From: [Actinomadura] parvosata subsp. kistnae
GTDB lineage: Bacteria; Actinomycetota; Actinomycetes; Streptosporangiales; Streptosporangiaceae
Assembly (NCBI RefSeq): GCF_900323885.1
Contig: NZ_OOHJ01000006.1
Span: 1 to 64,000, forward strand
Length of the DNA: 64,000 nucleotides
Reading direction: 5' to 3'
Both the position numbers and the translations under genes were made by a program. The notes under the pieces were generated by a model, which saw nothing but the letters and a program-made list of their open reading frames with translations, was not told where the DNA came from and ran no database searches. The first letter of the stretch is position 1. Each line of letters opens with the position of its first letter. Shown here in pieces: positions 55,721-63,735 of this stretch.

Positions 55721-57163
55721 GTGGCATCATCACCGAAGGACGCCGCGGTCACCGCCGGAGCCATGACGGCCAGCCTCGCTGTCGCGGTGGCCGTCGTCCA
55801 AACCGCGAAGCTGTCGCCTGGCCTCCTCGTCGTAGCCGCCGCGCTTGGCCTGCCCCTGGGCAGGACGCGGCGGGACGAGGATTGGCTGGATCGGGTCATC
55901 GCCCTCACCGTGCTGCCACTCGTCGCGGCGGCGGCGGTCGCCATGCACGCGCTGTTGGCCGGTCCGTACGCCGCGCTCGGCGCGGCGCTGTTCGTGGTCA
56001 CCCTGAGCACGACCGTCTGGGTACGGCGCTGGGGAGCGCGCGCGACCACCGCGGGGGCACAGGCGTCCATGCCACTGCTCATCGTGGTGCTCGTGGCGCC
56101 GGTGGGCATGGCGGACATTGGCTGGACCGCGCTCATAGCCATGATGACGTGCGGCGTGGTGCTGGTGACGCATCTGCTCACCGGAACGCCATCGCAACGG
56201 CGCGCGGACACTCCGCCCCAGAGGCGGCTGCCGGCGAGCACCAAGATGGCGATCCAGTTGGGCGTGGCATTGGCGCTCGCCTTCCTTTGCGGCCGATTCG
56301 TCCTGGGCGAGCACTGGCAGTGGGCGGTGCTGACGACCTTTCTCGTGTGCAGCGGCAACAGAGGGCGCGCGGACGTCGTGCACAAGGGGGTCCTGCGGGT
56401 CGCCGGTGCGGCGGCGGGCACGGGCGGCGCGACGCTTCTGCTGCCGCTGTTCGACGGCAGCCCCGCGGCGCACCTCGCGGCCGTCTTCGTCGTCCTGCTC
56501 GCCGGCATATGGTCGCGATCATTCAGCTATGCGTACTGGGCCGGGAGCATCACCGCAGCTCTGGCGTTCACCTACGCCTATTTCGCGCAGAGTGCGGCGT
56601 CGCTGCTGGTCGTGCGCCTCGCGGGCATCCTGCTCGGCGGTGTGATCGCGATCGTGGTCTCGTGGTACCTCCTGCCGGTGCGCAGCACGGCCGTGGCCCG
56701 GCTGCGGGTGGCCGAATCCGTGCGCGCGCTGGCCGTCTTCCTCGAAAGTTTGCAAGAGCGTGTTGTCGGCCACGGCGGCGAGCAGTTGCCCGAGCATCGC
56801 GTGCGCTTCGAACAAGCCGTCGGGCGGGTGGAGGAGATCGCAGCCCCCTTCGAGGCTCGGCGGCGGCTGATGGGCAGCCGGCCGACCGGAGGCCGACGGC
56901 ACGCCGACGTCTTCGACGCCCTGCGAGACAGTGCCCGGTCTGTGCGCGAGCTCGCTGCGTACGTCGAAGGCTCGCCGGGCGTCCATCGCAAGCCTGGCGT
57001 GGCCGCGCTGGTCGGCCAGGCCAGGAAGGAACTCGGAGTCCTGAGCGCGGATGACGATCGGCCGCGGCCGGCCCTGGAGGGTGCCCAGTTGCTCACGGTG
57101 TTGCGCCGGACGAATGAGCGGCTGGCTGAGACGGCCGCGGCGCTGGCCGCGCGGAGTCCGTGA
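55721..57163 (+). CDS. FUSC-family aromatic-acid-type exporter
   Basis: 480 residues. Two blocks of membrane helices: AGAMTASLAVAVAVVQTA to VGMADIGWTALIAMMTCGVV, and MAIQLGVALALAFLCGRFVL to LAGILLGGVIAIVVSWYLLP. The second block has the FUSC segment HWQWAVLTTFLVCSGNRGRA. The soluble tail (EQAVGRVEEIAAPFEARRRLM, DALRDSARSVRELAAYV) is helical. FUSC proteins (AaeB, fusaric acid resistance) export aromatic acids. Divergent from MarR/P450, with a MarR site at its start, so it may expel the P450 substrate or product. Confidence 0.85.
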   Translation: MASSPKDAAVTAGAMTASLAVAVAVVQTAKLSPGLLVVAAALGLPLGRTRRDEDWLDRVIALTVLPLVAAAAVAMHALLAGPYAALGAALFVVTLSTTVWVRRWGARATTAGAQASMPLLIVVLVAPVGMADIGWTALIAMMTCGVVLVTHLLTGTPSQRRADTPPQRRLPASTKMAIQLGVALALAFLCGRFVLGEHWQWAVLTTFLVCSGNRGRADVVHKGVLRVAGAAAGTGGATLLLPLFDGSPAAHLAAVFVVLLAGIWSRSFSYAYWAGSITAALAFTYAYFAQSAASLLVVRLAGILLGGVIAIVVSWYLLPVRSTAVARLRVAESVRALAVFLESLQERVVGHGGEQLPEHRVRFEQAVGRVEEIAAPFEARRRLMGSRPTGGRRHADVFDALRDSARSVRELAAYVEGSPGVHRKPGVAALVGQARKELGVLSADDDRPRPALEGAQLLTVLRRTNERLAETAAALAARSP

Positions 57164-57639
57164 CGGCCGGCCCAGGCCCGGAGAAGTGCCGGCCGGCCTC
57201 TGTGGCAGGCCGCATGCCGGATGCGCGCGGCGCGCGTACTGGCCGGCGGGTACACGGCCCCGCGGGATGCGGAAGCCGTACCCCGGCGATTGTCCGACGA
57301 GCGGTAGAGGCTGATCCGGCCCGTCATCACCTCCTGGCAGGGCCGGCACTCCTGGGTCAGCGGCCATGCAGGGCGCTGCGATGTGCGGGAGATCGTGAAA
57401 CGCGATCCTGTGTCAGGCCCGGGCCGGTTGCCAATGGCGCTACCTGCCGCCTCACAGCGCGATCTACTCCTACTCCTACTTCGTCGGCGCCGGGCGCGAC
57501 GACGGCGCCGATCAGGCTCCTACTCGGCCGGCTCATCTCCGTGGCCGGGCTTGGTGACGGCGTCGCCAGGTCGACCAGTGGGCAGCGTGTTCCAGCGTTG
57601 GTGAGTGGCCGGTCCGGGCGTTGGAGAGCGACCTCTGCG
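57164..57639. other. Intergenic stretch between FUSC and the transposase relic
   Basis: No convincing gene on either strand. A run of TACTCCTACTCCTACT at about 57470 is a short simple repeat. Confidence 0.35.
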
Positions 57640-57905
57640 ACCGTCAGTGGGATCAGGCCGGGGGTCGGCAGGAGATGCTTCGTCGGGGCGGGTCGGGTGT
57701 GGGGCTTGGTTGCGGGTACGGTGACGGGCTGTGGCTGCGGTGACCGCGCAGGACAGCCACGGCAGCCATGACCAGAACGAGGTGCCGAAGCAGCGCCTTA
57801 TAGAGGCGGACTTGGGACTCGTCCAGCCGAACAGGTCCTTGCCGGCCTGCAAGCTCTCCGCCACGGGGCATCCCAGCCCTGCGGCGGCAAGCGGGTGGTG
57901 ATCTT
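57640..57905 (-). pseudogene. IS701-like transposase, C-terminal remnant
   Basis: Two frames combine to GLGCPVAESLQAGKDLFG, LDESQVRLYKALLRHLVLVM and AAVAVLRGH. This matches the C-terminal end of IS701 transposases (typical form FQAGKGLxGLDEHQVR, then HxxLxMxALA). The catalytic part is absent. It lies just downstream of the SagB gene end. Confidence 0.5.
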
Positions 57906-57919
57906 GATGACGCGGGTCG

Positions 57920-59059
57920 TCATGCTGGGCGGGCCGGAGGCGTTGTCGTCTTCGCCTGGAGAGTTGTCAGGCCGAAGGTTTCCATGTCTGCTCCGGCCGG
58001 GATCGAAGCCCACTCCCCGTCCGGGAGGCCGGCGCCCAGCACATAGAGCGGCGTCCGAGAAACATTGTCCAGATTCAGCCGTTCCGCCAGGGCCTTGTCG
58101 TGGAACGCGCCTGTCTGAAAAGGCCCGAGCCCGAGCGCCACAGCGGAGAGGGCGAAGGTCTGGCCCAGATGGCCGGCGTTGAGGAGGCAGACGCGGTAGG
58201 CACGCGGATTCCGGTATTTGGCGAGCATACGCTCGATTTCCGCCGTCACGACGACAATGAACGCGGCGTCTTCCACCCACTGTTGATTTCCGCACATGGC
58301 TGAAAGGTCTTCGCCGGTGCATCCTTCGGCCATCAACTCCAGCGAGTGTTCCAAAGAGTTGTAGTGATACCACCCGGGCGTGACGCCGCTGACCTGGCGG
58401 ATGCCCAGATAGGCCTCCAGTTCCTGCCGGGCACCGCCTGATGGGCTGGTGCGGCGGATGAGTGCGCCGAACGCGCCGGCGTCAATGTAGTCGGCGGGCC
58501 CGAAGGTGCTGCTCAGCAAGGCGGCGAAAGGCGCGAGCGGCACGGGAGCCGACGTGAAGGAGCGGTGGGTGCGCCGCCGGTACAGCACCTGTCCCAACGG
58601 CTCGTCGAGTCGGCCGGGGACGCGCGGGAGCAGGATTCGATCGGCTTCGGGATACGTGGTGAAGATGGGCGGCCGGCCCTGGGCCGCCAGCGCCTCGCGG
58701 TCGTCGCCGCTCGCCTCGGAGTAGACGTGGTTCTGCGTGGCGAAGTGGAAGAACGACGCCTCTGGAGACCATGGCCCCCATCGAGCGTCGAGCGCCTCAT
58801 CCCGCAGATCCTCCTGGCTGCCTTCGGCGAGCAGAAGCCCGCGCGAGACCAGCTCGGGAATGACCGCGGCAACCGATTCGCGAGCTTCGTGCGGCAGGCA
58901 CTCCACGGCCTCGTCCACAGTGCGCCAATCGGTGAAGGCGTCCAGTACTTCCGCGATGGCGACCGAAAGGACGAGGCCTTTTCCCCGCAGGAAAGGGTGG
59001 GCGACGAATGCCCCGTTGTGCCAATAGCAGACCAGACATCGTGCTCTACGCAAGCGCAT
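57920..59059 (-). CDS. SagB-type nitroreductase-fold peptide dehydrogenase
   Basis: 379 residues. After an N-terminal CLVCYWHNG, residues 20-82 form a winged-helix, RRE-like region (LVLSVAIAEVLDAFTDWRTV, ESVAAVIPELVSRGLLLAE) that could hold a leader peptide. The FMN-dependent SagB/ThcOx domain follows: VLYRRRTHRSFTSAPVPL, LIRRTSPSGGARQELEAYL (the SPSGGAR motif), VTPGWYHYNSLEHSLELM and LLNAGHLGQTFALSAVALGLG. SagB enzymes oxidise azolines to azoles or form other oxidations in RiPPs. It lies 88 bases after the 23-codon peptide gene, with a hairpin between. No YcaO cyclodehydratase is in the window, so the reaction may differ from the classical one. Confidence 0.85.
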   Translation of the reverse strand: MRLRRARCLVCYWHNGAFVAHPFLRGKGLVLSVAIAEVLDAFTDWRTVDEAVECLPHEARESVAAVIPELVSRGLLLAEGSQEDLRDEALDARWGPWSPEASFFHFATQNHVYSEASGDDREALAAQGRPPIFTTYPEADRILLPRVPGRLDEPLGQVLYRRRTHRSFTSAPVPLAPFAALLSSTFGPADYIDAGAFGALIRRTSPSGGARQELEAYLGIRQVSGVTPGWYHYNSLEHSLELMAEGCTGEDLSAMCGNQQWVEDAAFIVVVTAEIERMLAKYRNPRAYRVCLLNAGHLGQTFALSAVALGLGPFQTGAFHDKALAERLNLDNVSRTPLYVLGAGLPDGEWASIPAGADMETFGLTTLQAKTTTPPARPA

Positions 59060-59094
59060 GTGAATCTTAAATCCTCATCCCGATCGTGAAGATG

Positions 59095-59130
59095 CGCCTG
59101 TCGAGTGGGCCGCGGCCCGCTCGACAGGCG
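59095..59130. terminator. 16-bp hairpin between peptide gene and SagB gene
   Basis: Arms CGCCTGTCGAGTGGGC and GCCCGCTCGACAGGCG with a CGCG loop; the only mismatch can form a G-U pair. No T run follows. Its place between a peptide precursor and its enzyme gene is typical of attenuators that give far more precursor than enzyme mRNA, or of mRNA-stabilising stems. Confidence 0.6.
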
Positions 59131-59147
59131 ACCCCTCGCGATCGCGG

Positions 59148-59219
59148 CTAATGGCTCCAATGCCAGTTGTTGCGGTCGGAGCGCTCGAGCTCCTCGACAG
59201 TTAGCGAAATGTAACGCAT
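59148..59219 (-). CDS. Candidate RiPP precursor peptide, 23 residues
   Basis: A short gene with GGAGGTGAAC placed ideally before the ATG at 59219. The peptide starts MRYISLTVEELERSDR, an acidic leader-like helix, and ends NNWHWSH, a polar/aromatic core with two Trp and two His. It is followed by a strong hairpin and a SagB-type dehydrogenase in the same direction. A paralogous copy at 23005-23059 keeps the ribosome site and VEELERSDRN but has lost the start and core, so the reading frame was under selection. The family is not one I recognise. A palindromic site sits 69 bases upstream. Product and modification are unknown. Confidence 0.65.
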   Translation of the reverse strand: MRYISLTVEELERSDRNNWHWSH

Positions 59220-59288
59220 TTCTGTTCACCTCCGCTTCATGTTTCGACCCGACGCACAGGGTATTGTGAGGGGACCGGCCGCGTATCT

Positions 59289-59298
59289 GTCATGTGAC
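59289..59298 (-). promoter_or_regulatory. GTCANNTGAC palindrome upstream of the peptide precursor
   Basis: Reads CACACCAGTCACATGACAGA on the minus strand, 69 bases before the ATG of the peptide gene. The left flank is identical to that of the RHS-phospholipase site at 13150. Confidence 0.65.
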
Positions 59299-59382
59299 TG
59301 GTGTGCGACAGAAGTCGGTGCACAGCGGCTTCAGGTGGCCGGTCGTCCCAACCATTCCGTGAGCGCCTTCCTGACCAGTTCC

Positions 59383-59424
59383 GGTACTACAAGTACCATT
59401 CAAGATAGTGGTACTTGCAGTACC
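59383..59424. repeat. Large inverted repeat of GGTACT/AAGTACC
   Basis: Arms GGTACTACAAGTACCA and TGGTACTTGCAGTACC pair with a single mismatch around a 10-base loop. Each arm is itself nearly palindromic. It could be a strong operator, a hairpin terminator of the decayed sigma operon on the minus strand, or a mobile-element end. Confidence 0.5.
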
Positions 59425-59561
59425 GAATGGCTGGCAACTCGATGGAGGCTCGCCGCGTGGTACGGCGCAGGCCGCCATGAAACGGGCCCGGCCCTCCGCC
59501 TCGACGTCGCGCCGGCCGACGGAGCCCAGAACAGCTCGCCGATCGCAGCCAGGTCATCCAT
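59408..59561 (-). pseudogene. CU044_5270-type protein, 5' remnant
   Basis: The ATG at 59561 overlaps the sigma remnant's stop by eight bases and reads MDDLAAIGELFWAPSAG, then codons without clear homology to a stop at about 59408. The MDDLxAIxxL start is typical of CU044_5270 proteins paired with ECF sigma factors. Only the first 20 or so codons are recognisable. Confidence 0.45.
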
Positions 59562-59990
59562 CCGTCTCCTCCTTCATCGGGTTGACGCCGCCGAAAGCGG
59601 CGCGCACCTTCTTGCGGGCCGGTTGAGCCGGGACCCCACGGTCCCTGTCGGGATGTCGAGCGCCTGCGCGATCTCCTCGTAGCTGAGCTCCGCCACGCTC
59701 GCGGCCGCCGCACGCCCGACCACCGCGGACTCGTGCCCGGGATCGACCGTTTCGTGGGGGCCCGCCGCAGCGTCCGTAACCGGCGAATCTCCCTGCGGTG
59801 GTGCTGGGCGACGATGTTGGTGGCGATGCCGTACAGCCACGGACCACGCCCCGGCGGGCGTCGAAGCTGGCGCGATCGTGGAAGGCCGCGAGGAAGATCT
59901 CCCCGTTGAGGCCGTCGGCCGCCTGCGTGCCCAGCCGGCCCGCGACGTACCGGTGGATCTGCCGGCGCTCTTCGGCGACGGGGCGGGACG
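59554..59990 (-). pseudogene. ECF sigma factor, decayed
   Basis: Pieces in different frames: RQIHRYVAGRLGTQAADGLN, GEIFLAAFHDRASFDARRG (region 2), then AELSYEEIAQALDIPTGTVG and SRLNRPARR (region 4.2 HTH), then KKVRAAFGGVNPMKEETDG to the stop. Frameshifts and an internal deletion between regions 2 and 4 inactivate it. Together with the CU044_5270 start it is a second dead sigma/partner pair in the window. Confidence 0.65.
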
Positions 59991-60003
59991 CACGGGCACC
60001 TCG

Positions 60004-60544
60004 AGCGCCACCGCGGCGCCGATCGCCCTCAACCGTGACGGCCGGCTCGTGACCGAGGCGCCGCGGCCGTTCCTCCAAGCGGTGCAGGTGCCGCCCGGCG
60101 ACGCGGCCTACAACCTCCAGGCCGAGGCCGGGCGCGCCGGCGGCCACGCTGTCCACCCGCGTGTCGGTCACCTGGACGTTCCGCTCCGCCACCGTCCAGG
60201 ACGGCACCACGGCGCTACCGCTGTCGGTGGTCGGCTTCTCCCCCGAACTGGACCGGCGCAACACCGCACCGGCCGGCCGTTCACCGTGCCGCTGACCGTA
60301 CGGACACAGGCCGGATCAACCACTGGCGAGGTCCCGTGACCTGTCCGTGGACGTCTCCTACGACGACGGCGCCTCCTGGAAGGTGACCTGGTCCGGGGCG
60401 AACGGCACGGTCCCGCTGCGCCACCCGGCCATGGACGGGTTCGTCTCGCTGCGCGCCCGATCGAAGGACAGCGCGGGCAACACCGTCGAGCAGACCATCA
60501 TCCGCGCCTACCGGATCGCCCCTTGCGCCCCCTCCCCCGGTTGA
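60004..60544 (+). pseudogene. Subtilisin-like S8 peptidase, C-terminal remnant
   Basis: Codons over several frames read QVPPGDAAYNLQAEAGRAGG, TFRSATVQDGTTALPLSVVG, RPFTVPLTVRTQAGSTTG, LSVDVSYDDGASWKVTWSG, FVSLRARSKDSAGNTVEQTI and IRAYRIAP. This is the C-terminal beta domain found behind S8 proteases in Streptosporangiales. The catalytic domain is absent. Confidence 0.55.
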
Positions 60545-60978
60545 CATGACGAGGGCCACCTCACCCGCCGCAGGGTCTGGGCCTCCGTCCGCACCCAGCC
60601 CTGACCGAAGTCCATCCGCGCGGTGTGCTCCCAGGAGTTCTCATCGCGCCGCGTGAACGCCTCCTGCCCGCGGATCTTCCGCTCCGCGTGCAGGATCGCC
60701 GCATCCGCCGTCAGCTCATCGCCCTTCCGGCCCGGCCAGGTCACGGTGGCACGGCGGCCCCGGTTGTCGAACCACTCGCAGACCAGCTTGTGCTGGGTCC
60801 GTCGCTCCCCAGGCGGACCGCCTCCACGGCATCAAGAGCGCCGCCGGAGCCCGGGTGCTCGGTGGATCAGAACTCTCGATCATCGCATCACGCTACGAGG
60901 ATGCGCATGGCCCGCGAATCCGTCGGACGACTGGGGCAGGCGTGGTCCGGCCGAATGGGTGAGGCGGCCGACCGGCTG
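60545..60978. other. Stretch with minus-strand protein-like fragment
   Basis: Minus-strand codons at about 60570-60790 read WPGRKGDELTADAAILHAER and EAFTRRDENSWEHTARMDFG, which look like part of a real protein, but I do not recognise it. No intact gene is present. Confidence 0.3.
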
Positions 60979-60988
60979 GTCATCTGAC
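60979..60988 (+). promoter_or_regulatory. GTCANNTGAC palindrome upstream of the flavoprotein gene
   Basis: Reads CTGGTCATCTGACTGATTC on the plus strand, 37 bases before the ATG at 61026. The palindrome centre is CT, so the site is slightly imperfect. Confidence 0.55.
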
Positions 60989-61025
60989 TGATTCTCCAGG
61001 CGGACGGCGCTTGTACGGTCGTCCC

Positions 61026-62414
61026 ATGCCGCTTGGAACACCTGTGCAGATCTTCAACGCCCTGAGCGCGGCGAGGCCGATCGAGCGAACCCGGATCGTC
61101 GCCGGCAAGGCGGTGGTCATGGGCGGGAGCGTCGCCGGGCTGCTGGCCGCGCGCGTGCTCGCTGACCATGCCGAGACCGTCGTGATCATCGAGCGGGACG
61201 ATCTGGGCGAGACTCGGATTCCGCGTCCAGGTGTGCCGCAGGGCAGCCAGTCGCACGCGCTGCTGGTGGGCGGGCTCCGGCAGCTCGAACGCTGGTTCCC
61301 CGGCATCACCGCGCAGGCCCGCCAGGAGGGCGCGGTGCTGCTGCCCGGCAGGGAGGTGCGCACCTACGTCGACAACGTCCCGCAGGCCGCGACGGCCCCC
61401 TACGACCTGCTCAGTGGCACCCGCCCATTCCTGGAGAACGTGATTCGCCGCCGTACGTTCGATCTGCCGAACGTGAAGGTGATCCCGGGCAGGGTCACCG
61501 GGCTGGGCCTTGGCGGCGGACGGGTGCAGGGGGTGCGCTGGATCAGCGGAGGCGAGGAGGCGGTGGAGGACGCCGACTTCGTGGTGGACGCCATGGGCCG
61601 CGCCAGCAAGCTCGGAGACTGGCTGGAAGAGGCAGGCTGGCAGAAGCCGTCGTTGCACCGGGTGCCCATCAACGTCAACTACGCCACGGGACTCTTCGCC
61701 CGCTCACCGGACGCTCCGATCTTCGGGGCGCTGGCCCGCCGCAGCCCCGCGTTCGCAGCGGCCCGCACCGCCGGCGGCGCGGTCAGCCCCGTGGAAGGGG
61801 GCGCATGGCTCGTCATGCTGGGTGGTTACGACGACGACCGCCCGGACCGTACCCTGGATGGCTTTCTCCTACGCTGCCGCGAGGACCTGCCGCCCGCGTT
61901 TGCGCGGGCTGTCGCGGGCGAGCCGCTCAAGCCCATCGCCACCTACCGCCAGGCCGACGCCCGCCGCCGTGACTACGCCGGGCTGACGCGCCTGCCCGGC
62001 GGCCTGGTGAGTGTGGGCGACGCGGTGGCCTCCTTCAACCCCATCTACGGCCAGGGCATCACATCGGCCACGCTGCACGCCTCCAGCCTGTCGGCCTACC
62101 TGTGGCGCACGCCGGACGCCCGGATGCCAGCCCACGAGTTCTTCGACCTGCAGCAAGTGATCGTCGACGCCGCCTGGCAGTTGTCCACGGCGGCCGACCT
62201 CGCCCGGCAGCAGAGCGGCGCGGTGCTCTCGCCGCAGGCGCGGCTCGCACGCTGGATCGGCGAGCAGATCGTCGACGCCTCGCTGGCCGACGAGACCATC
62301 TCGCGTCGCTTCGCCGACGTGACCAACATGACCGCCCACCCCGCCACCCTCATGACACCTGCCACCGTGGCCCGCTCCATCTGGGCGAACCGCCGCCGTC
62401 CCGCCGCGCGCTAG
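61026..62414 (+). CDS. FAD-dependent monooxygenase/geranylgeranyl-reductase-like flavoprotein
   Basis: 462 residues from the ATG at 61026; no strong ribosome site, so it may be leaderless. FAD-binding motif VVMGGSVAGLLAARVLADHA with the acidic end of the second strand in VVIIERDDLG, then PGVPQGSQSHALLVGGLRQL, DFVVDAMGRASKLGDWLEE and VSVGDAVASFNPIYGQGITS (the GD motif). This group hydroxylates or reduces small lipophilic substrates in specialised metabolism. Two broken copies exist at 25640 and 36273. It carries the palindromic site found at the peptide and toxin genes. Confidence 0.85.
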   Translation: MPLGTPVQIFNALSAARPIERTRIVAGKAVVMGGSVAGLLAARVLADHAETVVIIERDDLGETRIPRPGVPQGSQSHALLVGGLRQLERWFPGITAQARQEGAVLLPGREVRTYVDNVPQAATAPYDLLSGTRPFLENVIRRRTFDLPNVKVIPGRVTGLGLGGGRVQGVRWISGGEEAVEDADFVVDAMGRASKLGDWLEEAGWQKPSLHRVPINVNYATGLFARSPDAPIFGALARRSPAFAAARTAGGAVSPVEGGAWLVMLGGYDDDRPDRTLDGFLLRCREDLPPAFARAVAGEPLKPIATYRQADARRRDYAGLTRLPGGLVSVGDAVASFNPIYGQGITSATLHASSLSAYLWRTPDARMPAHEFFDLQQVIVDAAWQLSTAADLARQQSGAVLSPQARLARWIGEQIVDASLADETISRRFADVTNMTAHPATLMTPATVARSIWANRRRPAAR

Positions 62415-62580
62415 CATCTGGTGCCCGGCGCCCAAGGGTCGAGTAGGGACTGGAAGTCTGTATGACCCTGTGAGCGCTGCGGCCTGCGCGGCGTCCGCCC
62501 GTTGTGCAACGGAAGAGGATCCAGCGTTCACCTGGTCCCACCGACTTATTGGGGCGAGACGGGTGTGGGAGCGTGGAAGC

Positions 62581-63225
62581 ATGGCGATCGGGTGGTCTCG
62601 GCAGGAGATTGTCGCAGCGGTCAGGACGTGCCTGTCACGGGCGGGTGCCGTGACCGACGGCTACTCCTATGTCGATGTCCGGACGGAGCCCGACGGCATG
62701 GTCGTGCTCTTTCGCAGGCGGCGGGATCCGAACCTCTACACTTTTCGCGGTCGAGTACCCGGCGGCGCCGCGCAGCCCGTGGACCGGCCTGCCGGTGCAC
62801 TCGGCGGCCGAATGGGCCGCGGACGTCGAGGGGCGGCTCGCGGAGGAGCTCGCGACCGGGCTGGTTCGCAGGGGACGCCGGACGGTTCGAGACGAGTACG
62901 TCCTGCTGGACCCGCGCGACGCCCCTGATCTCCATCCCCCCGGCTTCTTCATCAGCTCGGTCCCCTCGCATGCGACCGCGGCCGGCGCCTGGCTGGCCAG
63001 GGAAGGGACGGAGGTGGACCTCCGGAGAGGGCTGATCGCCCAGGGCAGGCTCGTCTGCTGGCTGCAGGGCTACGTCGACAGCGCTCGTGGCGGACCTTTC
63101 GTCAGCCACGCGGCCGCGTCATGGGAGGACGAACAGCGCACCACGGCCCGTCTCGAACGGGTGCAGGTCCTTCCCGGCGTCCCGCCGGAGGTTGGCGGCG
63201 CGCTGGCCCGGGTCGCGATCTGTGA
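62581..63225 (+). pseudogene. Hypothetical protein, one frameshift
   Basis: The ATG at 62581 opens IGWSRQEIVAAVRTCLSRAG, TDGYSYVDVRTEPDGMVVLF and RRRRDPNLYT. One extra T in ACTTTTCGCG near 62742 shifts the frame. The protein continues AVEYPAAPRSPWTGLPVHSA, DVEGRLAEELATGLVRRGRR, PPGFFISSVPSHATAAGAWL and LVCWLQGYVDSARGGPFVSH. About 215 residues when repaired. No family recognised. Could be intact in the organism. Confidence 0.5.
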
Positions 63226-63289
63226 GTACCGGCGTGGAAGCGGGGGCCGGCCGGCATTGGCGCTGGCAGGTCGCGACCCTGCTGATCGC

Positions 63290-63665
63290 GGACCGCCCGT
63301 CCCCACGACAGGTGGCCAGGGCCTCGGGCCGCAGGTCTGGCGTCGAGACCGTGCACGGCGGCCATGGCCTGCTGGCCCAGGTTGGCGCTGTCGCAGATGC
63401 CGACGGTCCGCCCGCGCCCGTCGTCTCCTGACCGGGCACGCCGTGCCGGACCGCGATCCGCTCGTCGGCGCCACGCGCCGCATCCCGCCCCCACGTACGG
63501 TGGTCACCACGAAGTCCGCGCCGTCGAGCGCCCGCCGCGCGTCTGTGGTGGCCACCACCCGCACATCGCCGTGGCGCCGTGCCAGGTGGGCCGCAACGCC
63601 GCCGAGCAGCCGCAGCTTGTGCTCATCGACGTCGAGGAGTTCAGTCTTGAGGCACCAGCCACATG
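63290..63665 (-). pseudogene. Glycoside hydrolase family 4, N-terminal remnant
   Basis: Minus-strand codons read TELLDVDEHKLRLLGGVAAH, VRVVATTDARRALDGADFVV, TTVRGGGM, then shifted RVADERIAVRHGVPGQETTG and GRTVGICDSANLGQQAMAAV. This follows GH4 enzymes (6-phospho-glycosidases using NAD), with the LDxDxxKL, ALDGADFVxTTxR and GQETTG signatures. Frameshifts and an internal deletion; the rest of the gene is missing. Confidence 0.6.
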
Positions 63666-63735
63666 CCGCTCAGCACCCCCTGTCCGGCGCCGCCCCGTCC
63701 GGCGCGGCCCTGATCCAACGGTGACAGCGAGATCG

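Noticed and set aside
57460..57490. TACTCC triplet repeat as a functional repeat
   Set aside because: Only three to four units; ordinary simple sequence.
59205..59240. Four-codon frame MKRR ending in the ribosome site of the peptide gene, present in both copies
   Set aside because: It overlaps the Shine-Dalgarno sequence itself, so its conservation is explained by that site. A role as a leader frame cannot be shown from sequence.
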